Shown one piece after another: positions 8,052 through 16,137 of a stretch of 64,000 nt of DNA; the stretch's first letter is position 1, and each line of letters begins with the position of its first letter. The DNA lies in assembly GCA_019636195.1 (NCBI GenBank), contig JAHBYA010000002.1:144311-208310 (forward strand), in the 5' to 3' direction. Position numbers and translations under genes: made by a program. Origin of the DNA: Planctomycetota bacterium. GTDB taxonomy: Bacteria; Planctomycetota; UBA8742; UBA2392. The notes under the pieces are model-generated. The model was not told the origin of the DNA. It did no database searches and was given only the letters and a program-made list of their open reading frames with translations.

Positions 8052-9563
8052 TCAGACGTTTACAGCGCGACGACCGCTGCCCGCGACGCCCCAAAAGTGC
8101 TCGAGCGCGCTGCGGGCTTCTTCTTTGTCGTCAAAATGCACGGTGCGGTCTGAGAAAATCTGGTAGTCCTCATGGCCCTTGCCGACGATGACAATCACGT
8201 CGTCGGGCGCGGCGCCGGCGATCGCGCGGCGGATAGCTTCCCGACGGTCCACATAGGTCTCAATCGGCCGCTTCTGCGGAGGCACGCCGGTCAGGATTTC
8301 CTCGATAATGGCTACGGGGTCCTCACTTCGGGGATTGTCACTCGTGATGATCGGCCTGTCTGACAGCTCAGCCCCGATCGCACCCATCTTGGGCCGCTTG
8401 GTGCGGTCGCGATCGCCGCCACAACCGAATACACAAGCCAGCTTGCGGCCGGCGCACACCCTGCGCAGTGTGCTCAACACGTTTTCCATGGCGTCCGGCG
8501 TGTGGGCGTAGTCAACAAAGACCGTCGGTGCGGGGTGCTCAAACGGCACGCGCTCAAGTCGGCCCGGCGCTCCCTTGAAGGCAAGCACAGCCGCCCGGAT
8601 CCGCGGCAACGGCAGGTCCAGGGCCAGCGCCATGGCCACGGCACCCGCCACATTCTCAACGTTGTAGCGGCCGGTCAGAGGGCTCACGAACAGACTGGCG
8701 CGATCAAGCCAGCGCAGGCCAAAGCTCATGCCCTCGAGGCTCAGCTTGACCTGCTCGATGTGCACGTCCGCTTGCGCATCCTGCCCGACACTGAAGGCCA
8801 GGCCCTTTGCGCGTTCAAGCATGCGCGGGCCGTACTCGGCATCGAGGTTGATCACGCCGCAACCCTCCGGCGCGAGCATGTCGAACAGCCGTGCCTTGGC
8901 GCTGAAGTAGTTTTCGAAGTCCCCGTGGTAGTCCAGGTGGTCGCGCGTCAGGTTTGTGAAGATCGCGCCCGCAAATTGCACGCCACCCACGCGGTACTGA
9001 TCCAGCGCGTGGCTGCTGACTTCCATGACGCACGCTTCCTGGCCGCGGGCACGCATCTCGGCCAGTGTGCGGTGGACTTCAATGGCGCCGGGGGTCGTGA
9101 GTTTGGCGGTGCGGCGCTCATTGCCGACAATGTTGTACACCGTGCCCATCAGGCCGCAGCGCACACCGCAGCGCTCAAGGATCTCACGCAGCAGAAACGC
9201 GCTGGTTGTCTTGCCGTTGGTGCCGGTAATGCCGATGACCTTCATGTGGCGCGAAGGCTCGCCGTTCAGCAGGCTGGCAATGTGGCCAAGTGTGCGACGC
9301 GGGTTGTCGCTGACAATCTGCGGCACCAGCTTCAGCTCTTTCATGGGCCTGCCAACCAGCAGTGCCGCCGCGCCTGCATTCAGGGCATCGCGCACATACT
9401 GTGTGCCGTCAGCCTTGCTGCCGGGCAGGGCAGCAAACAGGTTGCCGGGCATCACGGCGCGCGAGTCATCGCACACGCCCGTGATGCGCAGGCGCTGAAG
9501 GTTCAGCGCCCACACGCCGGGGTCAAGTTGCCGCACAGCCTGAAACAACGAGTTGAATCGCAT
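8052..9563 (-). CDS. murE: UDP-MurNAc-L-Ala-D-Glu:diamino acid ligase MurE
   Basis: Adds the third residue of the peptidoglycan stem peptide. The 503-residue protein has P-loop GTNGKTT at about 114-120. The signature DNPR is at about 409-412, which in this family accompanies meso-diaminopimelate specificity rather than lysine. GKGHEDYQ lies at about 461-468. The N-terminal domain has DDSRAVMPGNLFAALPG. This predicts a directly cross-linked, A1gamma-type wall. ATG 9563 sits 13 bases after the ftsI stop. Loss of the DNPR arginine would argue against DAP use, but it is present. Confidence 0.96.
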   Translation of the reverse strand: MRFNSLFQAVRQLDPGVWALNLQRLRITGVCDDSRAVMPGNLFAALPGSKADGTQYVRDALNAGAAALLVGRPMKELKLVPQIVSDNPRRTLGHIASLLNGEPSRHMKVIGITGTNGKTTSAFLLREILERCGVRCGLMGTVYNIVGNERRTAKLTTPGAIEVHRTLAEMRARGQEACVMEVSSHALDQYRVGGVQFAGAIFTNLTRDHLDYHGDFENYFSAKARLFDMLAPEGCGVINLDAEYGPRMLERAKGLAFSVGQDAQADVHIEQVKLSLEGMSFGLRWLDRASLFVSPLTGRYNVENVAGAVAMALALDLPLPRIRAAVLAFKGAPGRLERVPFEHPAPTVFVDYAHTPDAMENVLSTLRRVCAGRKLACVFGCGGDRDRTKRPKMGAIGAELSDRPIITSDNPRSEDPVAIIEEILTGVPPQKRPIETYVDRREAIRRAIAGAAPDDVIVIVGKGHEDYQIFSDRTVHFDDKEEARSALEHFWGVAGSGRRAVNV

Positions 9564-9576
9564 GGCGATACCTTAG

Positions 9577-11421
9577 TCAGTCCTGGGGCGGCGCCTGCTC
9601 AGGCACGCCGAGGTGTTTGAGAGTACGCAACACGGTGCGCGCCACCGTGGGCGCGGCAACCGTGCCGCCATAGTGCCGGATGCGCCATCCGTACTTGTTG
9701 ACGTTCTTTGCGCGGGCTTCGTTGACTACGACAATAATGCTGATCACCGGGTCGTCGGCGGGCGCGAAACCCACGAAGCTGCAGATCTTGTCCGGGCTGT
9801 ACTGCCCGTCCTTGACCTTGTGTGCGGTGCCTGTCTTGCCGGCAATCTGGTACTGCGGCAGCAGTGCGTTGCGCGCGGTTCCCTCGCTGACAACGTCGCT
9901 GAGCATGGGCCGCAGCGCCAGCGCGGTTTCGCGGCTGACCCAGCAGTCCAGCAACTCGGTAGGCTGGCCCTGGTGCAGTATCTTGCCGTCTGCGCCTTTG
10001 ACCTCACGAATGACGTAGGGCTTGTACACATGCCCGCCGTTGGCGAGCGCGTTGAAGCAGTTGAGCATCTGCAGGGGCGTCACCTGGATCTCATAGCCCA
10101 TGCACACCGACACCAGCGAGTTGGGCACAGTCCAGTCGCTCTTCTTGCGAATGATGCCGGGGCTCTCGCCGAAGCGAGGGCCGCCCATGTCAAAGCCGGT
10201 GCGGCGCGCAAACCCCACGCCGGTGACGGCATCGTGCGTCTCTTCAATGCCCAACATCATGCCCACGCGCGCCACGCAAGTGTTGCTTGAGTGCACGATG
10301 GCCTGTCGCACCGTCACGTATTCGCGGCCGTTGCGGTAGATGCGGTGCTCGGGCAGGATTTCGTGGCCCTTGTCGCTGACCACTTTGCGCCGGCCGGGAA
10401 CTTTGAGCTCGACATCATACTCGAGCAGGCTGTCGGGCCTGAGGATGCCCTTTTCGAAGGCACGCGCGTACAGGATCGGCTTGATCATACTGCCGGGCTC
10501 AAAGGCATCCGTGATCGCCGGGTTCTTGCGGCTTTCGGCGCTGCCGTCGCGCTTGTTGGGGTCAAAGCCCGGGTAGTTGGCGATGCCAAGTATCGCACCG
10601 CTGTGCGTTTCCATGATCACGATGCTGGCGCTGACTGGATCCCAACGCTCGACAAGCGTCTGCAACTCGTCCTCGACTATGGCCTGTACACCGCTGTTCA
10701 GCGTCAGTTCAACTCGTGCGCCGTCCCGGGGCTGCTCAACCTGGTCGGCAAGGCCCTCGATCGGGCGGCCCAGCGCATCCACCACGGTCAGGCGCCGGCC
10801 CGGAGTTGCCGCAAGCCAGTGCTCAAGCGAGCGTTCAATACCTTCCAAGCCCTTCATGTCGCGGTCAACAAACCCGACGATCTGCGAGGCAAAGTTGCCC
10901 AGCGGGTAGCGGCGCGTCTCAATGTTGCGGACTTCAACGCCCGGCAACTCGCCAAGTTTCAGCGATGCGCGGATGCGCTCAAGGTTTTCCTCGGGCGTTT
11001 CATACTGTACGCAGTAGTAGTACTTGTCGCGGCGCTGGTACAGCTCGTTCTCAAGTTGCCGCGCAAAGTCGCCGTCGCGGCCGAGCAGGCCAGCCAGACG
11101 CGTGGCCAGCAGTGCGCGCTCGCCGCCGGGCACGGCGCGCGGGTTGACGACGATGCTGGCGCCGCTGAAGGTGGTTTGCGCCAGGCTTACCCCGTCAGCT
11201 GTGTAGATACCGCCGCGCGTCCCGGGCAGCGTCACGCCGCGTGTGTTGTTGGCGTTGCGCTGCTTGAGGTAGTCGTCGTGGTGGATCACCTGCAGGCTGT
11301 AAAGTCGTCCGGTCAAGCCGAACATCACGATCACCAGCGCGCCCAGCACCCACACGACGGCACGGCGCGGCGAGCGCATGCCGCCGCCATCGGCCAGTAC
11401 CCAGGTGAGCAGTCGTGCCAC
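9577..11421 (-). CDS. ftsI: Septal peptidoglycan transpeptidase FtsI (PBP3-like, class B PBP)
   Basis: The 614-residue protein has a short cytoplasmic N-terminus, one membrane anchor at about 20-38 (VVWVLGALVIVMFGLTG), a PBP dimerisation module and a C-terminal transpeptidase domain. All three active-site motifs are visible: S311-M-I-K314 within EPGSMIKP, S378-S-N380, and K529-T-G-T. It cross-links septal peptidoglycan. GTG 11421 is chosen because a strong GAAGGAAGG precedes it; ATG 11379 would remove 14 residues ahead of the anchor. The start follows the ftsL stop by one base. No C-terminal PASTA repeat was seen. Confidence 0.95.
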   Translation of the reverse strand: MARLLTWVLADGGGMRSPRRAVVWVLGALVIVMFGLTGRLYSLQVIHHDDYLKQRNANNTRGVTLPGTRGGIYTADGVSLAQTTFSGASIVVNPRAVPGGERALLATRLAGLLGRDGDFARQLENELYQRRDKYYYCVQYETPEENLERIRASLKLGELPGVEVRNIETRRYPLGNFASQIVGFVDRDMKGLEGIERSLEHWLAATPGRRLTVVDALGRPIEGLADQVEQPRDGARVELTLNSGVQAIVEDELQTLVERWDPVSASIVIMETHSGAILGIANYPGFDPNKRDGSAESRKNPAITDAFEPGSMIKPILYARAFEKGILRPDSLLEYDVELKVPGRRKVVSDKGHEILPEHRIYRNGREYVTVRQAIVHSSNTCVARVGMMLGIEETHDAVTGVGFARRTGFDMGGPRFGESPGIIRKKSDWTVPNSLVSVCMGYEIQVTPLQMLNCFNALANGGHVYKPYVIREVKGADGKILHQGQPTELLDCWVSRETALALRPMLSDVVSEGTARNALLPQYQIAGKTGTAHKVKDGQYSPDKICSFVGFAPADDPVISIIVVVNEARAKNVNKYGWRIRHYGGTVAAPTVARTVLRTLKHLGVPEQAPPQD

Positions 11422-11422
11422 G

Positions 11423-11758
11423 CTAGCCTTCCTTCTTTGGTTCGTGGTTTGGGTCGTTATCGACGCGCTTGCCGGGGATGTCCGGAAGCTTGTCCTCCGG
11501 CGGCAACAGGTTGATGCCTTCAGATCGGATGCGCCGGATCATCTCGGCGGGGTTGGCGGCTGCCGCGTGCTTCTGGCGCAGCACGCGGTTTTGTTCTTCC
11601 AGCTCGCGCATTTCGCGGTTCAGTTGTGCAGCCTCAAAGCCGACGCTGCGCACCTGCACACGCTGGCCCACAATCACGGCGCCCAGCGCAACCAGAAAGA
11701 CAATCAAGATGATGCCGACCTTGAGGTTCAATGGCAGGTTCCAGATGTCAGGATTCAC
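11423..11758 (-). CDS. ftsL: FtsL-like divisome protein
   Basis: This is a 111-residue bitopic protein. It has a short N-terminus, one membrane helix (about residues 13-33, VGIILIVFLVALGAVIVG) and a periplasmic leucine-zipper-like helix (FEAAQLNREMRELEEQNRVL), then a charged tail. Size, topology and position between rsmH and ftsI are those of FtsL. Direct sequence similarity in this family is always weak, so the call leans on context. The GTG start overlaps the rsmH stop as GTGA. The acidic/basic tail ending PNHEPKKEG has no recognised role. Confidence 0.8.
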   Translation of the reverse strand: MNPDIWNLPLNLKVGIILIVFLVALGAVIVGQRVQVRSVGFEAAQLNREMRELEEQNRVLRQKHAAAANPAEMIRRIRSEGINLLPPEDKLPDIPGKRVDNDPNHEPKKEG

Positions 11759-12702
11759 AACCGCGGCCCGCGATGGCGCTTGCTGCGGTACTGGTCCATT
11801 CCTTCCTTCGTCGGGGCCGCCTTGCCCCGTGCAAACAGGCGCAGCTTTGCGCTTTTGGCGCGGGGGTTCGCTGCTCGCTCTGCTTCATCGGCGATTATCG
11901 GCGCAGGCTTGAGCATTTGGCCCAGGCCTTGCCCCTGCCAGTCGCGGTATGTGTGTTTCACCACCCGGTCTTCCAGGGAGTGAAAGCTGATTACCGCGAC
12001 AATGCCGCGCTGCGCCAGGCCCTCAGGCACAGCCGCCAGCGCGCGTTCAAGTTCGCCCAGTTCGTCGTTGATGTGCATGCGCAGCGCCTGAAAGGTGCGC
12101 GTGGCGGGGTCGATCCGGTGGCTGCCTTTCCCGTAGGCGCGGCGACAGATCTGCGCAAGGTCTTCGGTCGTGCTCAACCGGCCCTGCTGGATTGCGGACT
12201 TGATACCCTTGGCGATGCGCCGCGAAAACCGCTCTTCGCCAAGCCGCCAAATCACGTCCGCGATCTCGTCTTCCGCCGCGCCCTCGAGAAAATCAAGCGC
12301 ACTGGCGCCCTCTGCCGGGTCCATTCGCATGTCGATGGGCCCGGGACTGTTGAAGCTGAAACCACGCCCCGGTGTGTCCAGCTGCGGGCTGGAAACACCC
12401 AGGTCAAGCACTAGCCCCTGCGGCGGCCCCATGCCCAGCGCGGTCGTAAGCTCGCGCCATCGGCTGAAGCGCCCGTGAACGACAACGGCACGGTCTCCGA
12501 ATCGTCGAAGATGCTCAGCCGCGCCTTCCACAGCGCCGGGATCCCGGTCCATTCCGACAAGTCTGACGCCGGGATTTCGTTCAAGTATTGCCCCGGCGTG
12601 GCCGCCGTAGCCGCAGGTACCGTCCACGACAAGCGCTCCAGGCTCAAGCCCTGCAAAGGCGTCGGCGACGGCTGCGACGAGTGCGGGTAGGTGCTGGGCC
12701 AC
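11755..12702 (-). CDS. rsmH: 16S rRNA (cytosine-1402-N4)-methyltransferase RsmH (MraW)
   Basis: SAM-dependent methyltransferase of the 30S subunit. Signatures are the SAM-binding block DGTCGYGGHAGAIL, GMDRDPGA, GLVLDLGVSSPQLD, GFSFNSPGPIDMRMD and the C-terminal VISFHSLEDRVVKHTYR. GTG 12702 is preferred because homologues begin close to a block like HLPALVAAV and it leaves a 7-base gap after the preceding stop. A second GTG at 12735 would add 11 residues and overlap the preceding gene by 26 bases. A GGAGG lies about 15 bases upstream of 12702, so the start is not certain. Confidence 0.94.
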   Translation of the reverse strand: MAQHLPALVAAVADAFAGLEPGALVVDGTCGYGGHAGAILERNPGVRLVGMDRDPGAVEGAAEHLRRFGDRAVVVHGRFSRWRELTTALGMGPPQGLVLDLGVSSPQLDTPGRGFSFNSPGPIDMRMDPAEGASALDFLEGAAEDEIADVIWRLGEERFSRRIAKGIKSAIQQGRLSTTEDLAQICRRAYGKGSHRIDPATRTFQALRMHINDELGELERALAAVPEGLAQRGIVAVISFHSLEDRVVKHTYRDWQGQGLGQMLKPAPIIADEAERAANPRAKSAKLRLFARGKAAPTKEGMDQYRSKRHRGPRL

Positions 12703-12709
12703 GGCGCGT

Positions 12710-12964
12710 TCACGCAACCTCCGCAAGGCGGGCACTTTCGTGCTTGTCGGCAGTGCGGATCACGCGCATGACGTACGGGCTGAACTCGATGCCCGGCGAC
12801 AGTTCCTGCACACGGGCCAGAAGGTCCTTGCAGCGGCGGATCGCGGGCAGGCGGTTGCTGACCTTGGCCTCGAAGTCGTCCTCCGTGCCTTGCTTCAGCA
12901 GCTCTTCCATGGCTGCGAGGCCGTGCGGATCATCCTGTTGGCGCGTGACAACTTTTTCCGACAT
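12710..12964 (-). CDS. Small hypothetical protein between mraZ and rsmH
   Basis: An 84-residue, charged, soluble, mostly helical protein with no signal peptide or membrane segment: MSEKVVTRQQDDPHG, then helices including AAMEELLKQG and RRCKDLLARVQEL, and YVMRVIRTADKHE near the end. The start is ATG 12964, preceded by a GGGGGG run 3 bases upstream; the frame is open further upstream but shows no such site. It lies in the dcw operon where most genomes have nothing between mraZ and rsmH. I do not recognise a family. Good start signal and operon position support a real gene. Confidence 0.65.
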   Translation of the reverse strand: MSEKVVTRQQDDPHGLAAMEELLKQGTEDDFEAKVSNRLPAIRRCKDLLARVQELSPGIEFSPYVMRVIRTADKHESARLAEVA

Positions 12965-13151
12965 GTTCCCCCCAAGAGGCACAAAGCGACCTGTGGCGCA
13001 AAGGCCGCGCCGCCTGTGCCGAAAACGGTTACGCCGCTGTCGCGGCAATGCAGTGAGTTGGTGCCCAAGCGCCGGGCCCCTGGCGGCTGGCGGTTTCGCG
13101 GCCAGCTAGCGCCGTGGAGACTTCCCACGGGGCGCTTTCGCGCCAGGCACG

Positions 13152-13637
13152 CTATCCCTGCTCAGGTAGCGTGCTGTTGTAGATCCTTGCGACAGCCAGC
13201 GGGTCGAGCTTCTCCGCGCTGACCGGTGCGTTACCTTCGCCTGCTTCCTGCGGATCAAAGATCTGCAGGTGATCGCCGGCGCCGGAAACAACAACTTCAG
13301 ATTTCAACCTGGCGTATTCGAGGTGCCCCTTGGGAAGAAGGATTCTTCCCGCTTTGTCCACCTCGGCTTGTTCAAACCAGCCGAGCAACTGCTGCTGTCT
13401 GCGCTGTCCCTCCCCGGGCAGTCCTGCCTTGCCGGTGAGGTCCTCGATCCTTTGCTCGCCGCTGATCTGGTCGAACAGGGCGAGGTGTCGAAAGTCCGGT
13501 CCGATTGTCACGTACACGAAGGTCTTGCCGTCACTCGACACCGGCAACCTGCTGCGAAACTTGGCCGGTATCGTAATTCTGTTCTTTGAATCGACAGTGG
13601 TGCTGGCGAGTCCGAAGTATCTGGGCGCACTCGCCAT
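13152..13637 (-). CDS. mraZ: MraZ, transcriptional regulator of the dcw operon
   Basis: A 161-residue protein with two AbrB/SpoVT-like MraZ modules. The first is DSKNRITIPAKFRSRLP at about 16-32 and the second is EVDKAGRILLPKGHLEYARL at about 93-112, each holding a form of the DxKGRxxxP signature. MraZ rings bind TGGG repeats in their own promoter, and two such repeats lie in the upstream promoter spacer (13662-13678). The C-terminus carries an acidic tail beyond the second module. ATG 13637 follows a GGGGGAG ribosome-binding site. It is the first gene of the block. Confidence 0.95.
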   Translation of the reverse strand: MASAPRYFGLASTTVDSKNRITIPAKFRSRLPVSSDGKTFVYVTIGPDFRHLALFDQISGEQRIEDLTGKAGLPGEGQRRQQQLLGWFEQAEVDKAGRILLPKGHLEYARLKSEVVVSGAGDHLQIFDPQEAGEGNAPVSAEKLDPLAVARIYNSTLPEQG

Positions 13638-13655
13638 TTCTCTCCCCCGCGTGGG

Positions 13656-13684
13656 ATATTACCCCACTTAGCCCCACCTGTCCA
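13656..13684 (-). promoter_or_regulatory. mraZ/dcw promoter with two MraZ boxes in its spacer
   Basis: Reading the minus strand, TGGACA (13684-13679, 5 of 6 to the -35 consensus) is followed by a 17-base spacer and TAATAT (13661-13656, 4 of 6 to the -10). The spacer contains GTGGGG twice (13677-13672 and 13667-13662), exactly 10 bases apart, matching the known TGGG direct-repeat spacing of MraZ operators. A ring-shaped MraZ bound here would cover the spacer and block RNA polymerase, so negative autoregulation is expected. Transcription would start near 13649, giving a leader of only about a dozen bases with GGGGGAG inside it. Confidence 0.75.
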
Positions 13685-13940
13685 CTGAGAAGGAAGATTT
13701 TTCGGAAATTCTTTTGCTGTATGCATTTACGAGCATACATCCACATGTAGTTGGTTACTATCGTGCCTTACCAACAATATATTGTGGTGTTTCAGCAGGA
13801 CTAGCCATGATTCTGACACTCTATCCACAAGTTATCGGACTCAACGCACTCCAATTTCGAAGCGATCCCCCACTTTCAGACACCGCCGGTCACCCACTTT
13901 CCCCCCTTCCGCCATCCGCCAAATCTCTCACAATCCCGAC
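13685..13940. other. Divergent intergenic region mraZ/pyrF with nested dyads
   Basis: An AT-richer gap compared with its surroundings. It holds three dyads: TGTATGC/GCATACA (13718-13724 with 13733-13739, 8-base loop); GTTGGT/ACCAAC (13750-13755 with 13770-13775); and a perfect 12-base palindrome ACAATATATTGT at 13774-13785. CTATCCACA at 13821-13829 is one base from a DnaA box. I could not place a convincing pyrF promoter. The dyads could be operators for pyrF or for the divergent dcw operon; no regulator gene is adjacent apart from mraZ. Confidence 0.5.
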
Positions 13941-14876
13941 ATGGACAACTTCGCTGACAGGCTTCATCAAGCCGTTTCCGCCAGGGGCGCGCCCGTCTGC
14001 GCCGGCATTGACCCGCGCGCAGACTGGATACCCGACGAGTTTTATGACCGCGCTTTCAGCCAGCATGGCCGATCGCCAGCCGGTGTACGCGCGGCTGTGC
14101 GCGAATTCTGCCTGCAAGTCCTTGAAGTGATCGCGCCCTTCGTGCCGGTCATCAAGCCGCAGGCCGCTTTCTTTGAGGCTTTGGGGCCCGGCGGCTGGGA
14201 CGACTTTGCCGCGGTGTGCGCGCGCGGACGCGAACTGGGCTTGATCGTGATCGCCGACGTCAAGCGCGGCGATATCGGCAGCACCGCCGAAGCCTATGCA
14301 GCAAGCCTGTTCGGGAGCAGTCGCGTAAAGGACATCGCGCTTTCGTCGTGCCGCGCTGATGCAGTCACGGTCAATCCATACCTGGGCGCGGACGGCGTAG
14401 AGCCGTTTGTGCTGCGCGCGCGAGAGCACGGCGCGGGCGTGTTCGTGCTGGCGCGCACCAGCAACCCGGGCAGCGCCCAGTTTCAAGAGCTTGCGCTGGC
14501 CAAGGGCGGCACGTTGGTCGATGAAGTTGCCGCGCGCATCCACGAGTGGGGCTCAGGCGGAGTCGGCAGGTACGGCTTCTCCGACGTGGGCGCCGTCGTT
14601 GGCGCGACGCACGCCGATGCTGCCGCTCGCATGCGCGCCATCATGCCCAACGCGTGGTTCCTGGTGCCCGGCTGGGGCGCGCAGGGCGGCGCCGCCGAAA
14701 CGGTACGCGCTTGCTTCAAGGGCGGCACAGGCGCCATTGTCAACTCAAGCCGCGGCGTGATGCACGCCTACGCAGCCGGGCCGTTGAAGGACCACGGTCC
14801 GGCACGCTGGCGCGAGGCCGTCGAGAAGGCGGCACGTCAGTTCCATGCTGAAATCAAGGCCATCGCGGGCGGGTAG
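13941..14876 (+). CDS. pyrF: Orotidine 5'-phosphate decarboxylase PyrF (type 2)
   Basis: Last step of UMP synthesis, converting OMP to UMP. The 311-residue product is longer than the roughly 230-residue type 1 enzymes and fits the type 2 group. The catalytic block is DVKRGDIGST, with K108 and D111 by this numbering. CAGIDPRADWIP lies near the N-terminus, IKPQAAFFEALG in the middle, and VPGWGAQGG plus GTGAIVNSSRGV at the phosphate-binding end. ATG 13941 coincides with the start of the family alignment; the frame is open for 53 codons upstream, but that part is intergenic-like. Confidence 0.95.
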   Translation: MDNFADRLHQAVSARGAPVCAGIDPRADWIPDEFYDRAFSQHGRSPAGVRAAVREFCLQVLEVIAPFVPVIKPQAAFFEALGPGGWDDFAAVCARGRELGLIVIADVKRGDIGSTAEAYAASLFGSSRVKDIALSSCRADAVTVNPYLGADGVEPFVLRAREHGAGVFVLARTSNPGSAQFQELALAKGGTLVDEVAARIHEWGSGGVGRYGFSDVGAVVGATHADAAARMRAIMPNAWFLVPGWGAQGGAAETVRACFKGGTGAIVNSSRGVMHAYAAGPLKDHGPARWREAVEKAARQFHAEIKAIAGG

Positions 14877-14978
14877 CCCGAACCGGGCAGAGCTCGGGCC
14901 GTTATAAAGGAAGGGCCGGGGTTGTCATCTTGAACGGAATCGGGCACACTTGCCCGTCCCCGACGACTGGAGAATACA

Positions 14979-16058
14979 GTGATTCGCAACGCGGTCGCAT
15001 TGCTTGTTGTGTTGGCGTTTGCGGGCAGCCTGCACGCCGACGAGATCATCTACTACGTCAAGAAAGGCACCAAACGCGAGATCGCCTCGCATGGCAACGT
15101 CACCGTCACGGCCTGGTCCGCCAACAAAGTGGACTTCCGCGGCGCCGACGGCAAGACGGGCTCGGTGTCAGCGCTCGATGTCATCTCCGTGAACCGCAAC
15201 TACGGCACCATGAGCAACGACCTGCAACGAGCCATCGAAAAGGTCGGCTCAGACCCCGACGCAGCAAAGGCCGACCTGCAGCGCCTGACCGGCACCGGCA
15301 ACGAGTTGGACAAAGAAGAAGCTCTGTACTGGCTGGCACTCGTGAATGTGAATGACGCCAACGCCGGCGGCAACGTACAGCCGGCGCTGACCGCGCTGGG
15401 CAACTACCTGCGCGCCAAGAAGGGCGGCTTTTTCGCGCGCGAGGCCTACCGACTTACGGCTGACCTGCAGCGCCGCACAAAGAAGATCGCGGACGCTCGC
15501 ACTACACTAGGCGCCATGATCAGCGCCGACCCGGCGCTGGCGCGCGAGGGCAACCAGTTGCTGGGCGAGCTTGAGTACGGCGAGAAGCGCTATGCCGAGG
15601 CCATTCGCGCCTTCCAGAACGCCAAGGCGCAGGCCACGCGCGACGGCAACAAGAACTTCGAGTACCTGGCCGTGGCGTGGGAAGGCACCGCGCTGGTGGC
15701 CAACAACAACGCCGCCGGCGCCCGCCAGCTGCTTGAGCCGATCGTGAGCGACGAGGCGTTCGATGACCCGATCGGCTTTGATGACGAGATTGCGCTGGCG
15801 GTCGCGTACCCGGCGCTGGGCGACGCGTACTACGCCACCAGCCAGTTTGAGAAGGCCTACGACGCGTACGTCAAGGCCGGCTATTATGTGTGGTGGGTGC
15901 AGGGCGCGAATGAAGGCTACTGCATCGGCCAGGCGTACCTGTGTGCGCGCAAGCTGGAAGGCAAGGGCGACGTATGGAAGAAGCGCCGCGACAAACTCCG
16001 CAACGTGCTGGCGCTCGGCTTTCCGCGCGAACTGCAGCGCGTGGACAAGGAAAAGTAG
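14979..16058 (+). CDS. Secreted TPR-containing protein of unknown function
   Basis: The 359-residue protein has a signal peptide (MIRNAVALLVVLAFAGSLHA). A beta-rich segment follows (about 20-70) that reads like a small SH3-like module with GTKREIASHGNVTVTAW, VDFRGADGKTG and a closing VISVNR. The rest is TPR-like helices, for example LAVAYPALGDAYYATSQFEK. It probably sits in the periplasm. The start is GTG 14979 behind CTGGAGAA. The leader has a perfect CGGGCA/TGCCCG hairpin at 14941-14956. It is monocistronic, ending at a good terminator. No function can be named. Confidence 0.75.
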   Translation: MIRNAVALLVVLAFAGSLHADEIIYYVKKGTKREIASHGNVTVTAWSANKVDFRGADGKTGSVSALDVISVNRNYGTMSNDLQRAIEKVGSDPDAAKADLQRLTGTGNELDKEEALYWLALVNVNDANAGGNVQPALTALGNYLRAKKGGFFAREAYRLTADLQRRTKKIADARTTLGAMISADPALAREGNQLLGELEYGEKRYAEAIRAFQNAKAQATRDGNKNFEYLAVAWEGTALVANNNAAGARQLLEPIVSDEAFDDPIGFDDEIALAVAYPALGDAYYATSQFEKAYDAYVKAGYYVWWVQGANEGYCIGQAYLCARKLEGKGDVWKKRRDKLRNVLALGFPRELQRVDKEK

Positions 16059-16084
16059 CGGCCTCGGGACAACTGGACAGAATC

Positions 16085-16112
16085 AAGGGCCGGCTTGCGC
16101 CGGCCCTTTCGC
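16085..16112 (+). terminator. Rho-independent terminator after the TPR gene
   Basis: A perfect 10-bp stem AAGGGCCGGC / GCCGGCCCTT with a TTGC loop (16085-16108), followed by a short pyrimidine tail, 26 bases after the stop codon. The opposing gene at 16138-17091 ends nearby, so it may work in both directions; the A-rich left flank is weak. Confidence 0.75.
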
Positions 16113-16137
16113 TTGCAAACACTGTGAACTCTCCGCA

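Noticed and set aside
13150..13200. A frameshift or split of mraZ near its C-terminus
   Set aside because: The frame runs intact for 161 residues with both MraZ modules, and the tail after the second module is only an extension.
13821..13829. DnaA-box-like CTATCCACA, with a weaker ACATCCACA at 13737-13745, in an AT-richer gap as a possible replication origin
   Set aside because: Only two imperfect boxes, no dnaA, dnaN, gidA or parAB nearby; such matches occur by chance and TATCCACA is short.
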